A stretch of DNA of 13,711 nt, taken from an uncultured Eubacteriales bacterium (GTDB taxonomy: Bacteria; Bacillota; Clostridia; Oscillospirales; Oscillospiraceae). The stretch spans positions 1 through 13,711 of the forward strand of contig CABVBV010000047.1 in the NCBI GenBank assembly GCA_902496595.1, in the 5' to 3' direction. Positions 13,470 to 13,711 of the stretch are shown here, piece by piece (within the stretch, counting starts at the first letter, position 1; the number at the start of each line of letters is the position of its first letter). The translations under genes and the position numbers were made by a program. A model generated the notes under the pieces. It searched no databases. It had not been told where the DNA came from and was given only the letters and a program-made list of their open reading frames with translations.

Positions 13470-13711
13470 ATGGAAAACCGCGAACTCTTCGAGGCCATGC
13501 CCGTCTCCCGCGCCCTCGCCGGGCTGGCCGTGCCCACCATCGTCAGCCAGCTCATCACCATGGTCTACAACCTCGCCGACACCTTCTTCATCGGCAGCAC
13601 CAGGGACCCCTACAAGGTCGCGGCGGCGACGCTGGCGTACACGCTGTTCTTCATCCTGAACGCCCTCTCGAACCTCTTCGGCATCGGCGGCGGCAGCCTC
13701 ATCTCCCGGCT
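13470..13711 (+). CDS. MATE family efflux transporter, N-terminal 80 residues (cut by window end)
   Basis: The visible part begins MENRELFEAMPVSRALAGLA and continues VPTIVSQLITMVYNLADTFFIG, the MATE first helix and the following N-A-D-x-x-F-I-G region. The frame runs to the window edge. GGAG (13458-13461) lies 8 nt before the ATG, and the gene starts 3 nt after the MarR stop. It would export compounds that release the MarR repressor. The MepA-like arrangement suggests cationic drugs or metabolites. Codons are strongly GC-ending. Confidence 0.9.
   Translation, partial: MENRELFEAMPVSRALAGLAVPTIVSQLITMVYNLADTFFIGSTRDPYKVAAATLAYTLFFILNALSNLFGIGGGSLISR

Noticed and set aside
1..13711. CRISPR array, tRNA, rRNA, insertion sequence or phage genes
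   Set aside because: No regularly spaced repeats, cloverleaf-like sequence, transposase or integrase motifs were seen on either strand.

Overview
The window looks like chromosome from a moderately GC-rich Clostridia member, most likely Oscillospiraceae-like (Oscillibacter/Intestinimonas type) and perhaps from a gut metagenome. This is inferred from strong AGGAGG-type ribosome binding sites, TTGACA/TATAAT promoters, an ECF sigma/anti-sigma pair of clostridial type, a three-SLH cell-wall protein and a 2-hydroxyacyl-CoA dehydratase (an anaerobic fermentation enzyme). No rRNA, tRNA, CRISPR array, transposase or phage gene is visible.

Layout, left to right. (1) 1-1718, minus: a 2-hydroxyacyl-CoA dehydratase subunit followed 2 nt later by a cysteine-free, tryptophan-rich partner cut by the window edge. 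(2) 1719-2058: intergenic region with divergent promoters. (3) 2059-3432, plus: a MATE efflux transporter, ending at a strong bidirectional terminator shared with (4) 3545-7615, minus: a 1356-residue secreted beta-repeat protein with three C-terminal SLH domains, preceded 27 nt upstream on the same strand by a LysR regulator (7643 to about 8587). (5) 8809-9639, plus: panB, the first step of pantothenate synthesis, divergent from the LysR gene across an AT-rich region with repeated GTGAT-type motifs. (6) Just after panB comes a perfect ribosome binding site and start codon for a next gene, but within about 20 nt the sequence becomes the 3'-truncated end of an oppositely oriented GNAT acetyltransferase gene. 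This is a clear break. (7) 10227-11581, plus: an ECF-like sigma factor overlapping a membrane-anchored anti-sigma-like protein by ATGA, then a terminator. (8) 11683-12237, minus, and 12342-12923, plus: an XRE-cupin regulator divergent from a LysE-family exporter, with a perfect palindrome at the exporter start site. (9) 13020-13466 and 13470-end, plus: a MarR regulator and a second MATE transporter in one operon, with a 36-bp dyad between the -10 box and the MarR ribosome binding site.

The right part is a series of small regulator-plus-effector modules (sigma/anti-sigma, XRE/LysE, MarR/MATE), each with readable promoters or operators. I see no unmistakably new multi-gene system. The most unusual points are the panB/GNAT junction, the LysR start that appears off by one base, the unrecognised partner of the dehydratase, and the LysR-SLH protein pairing.
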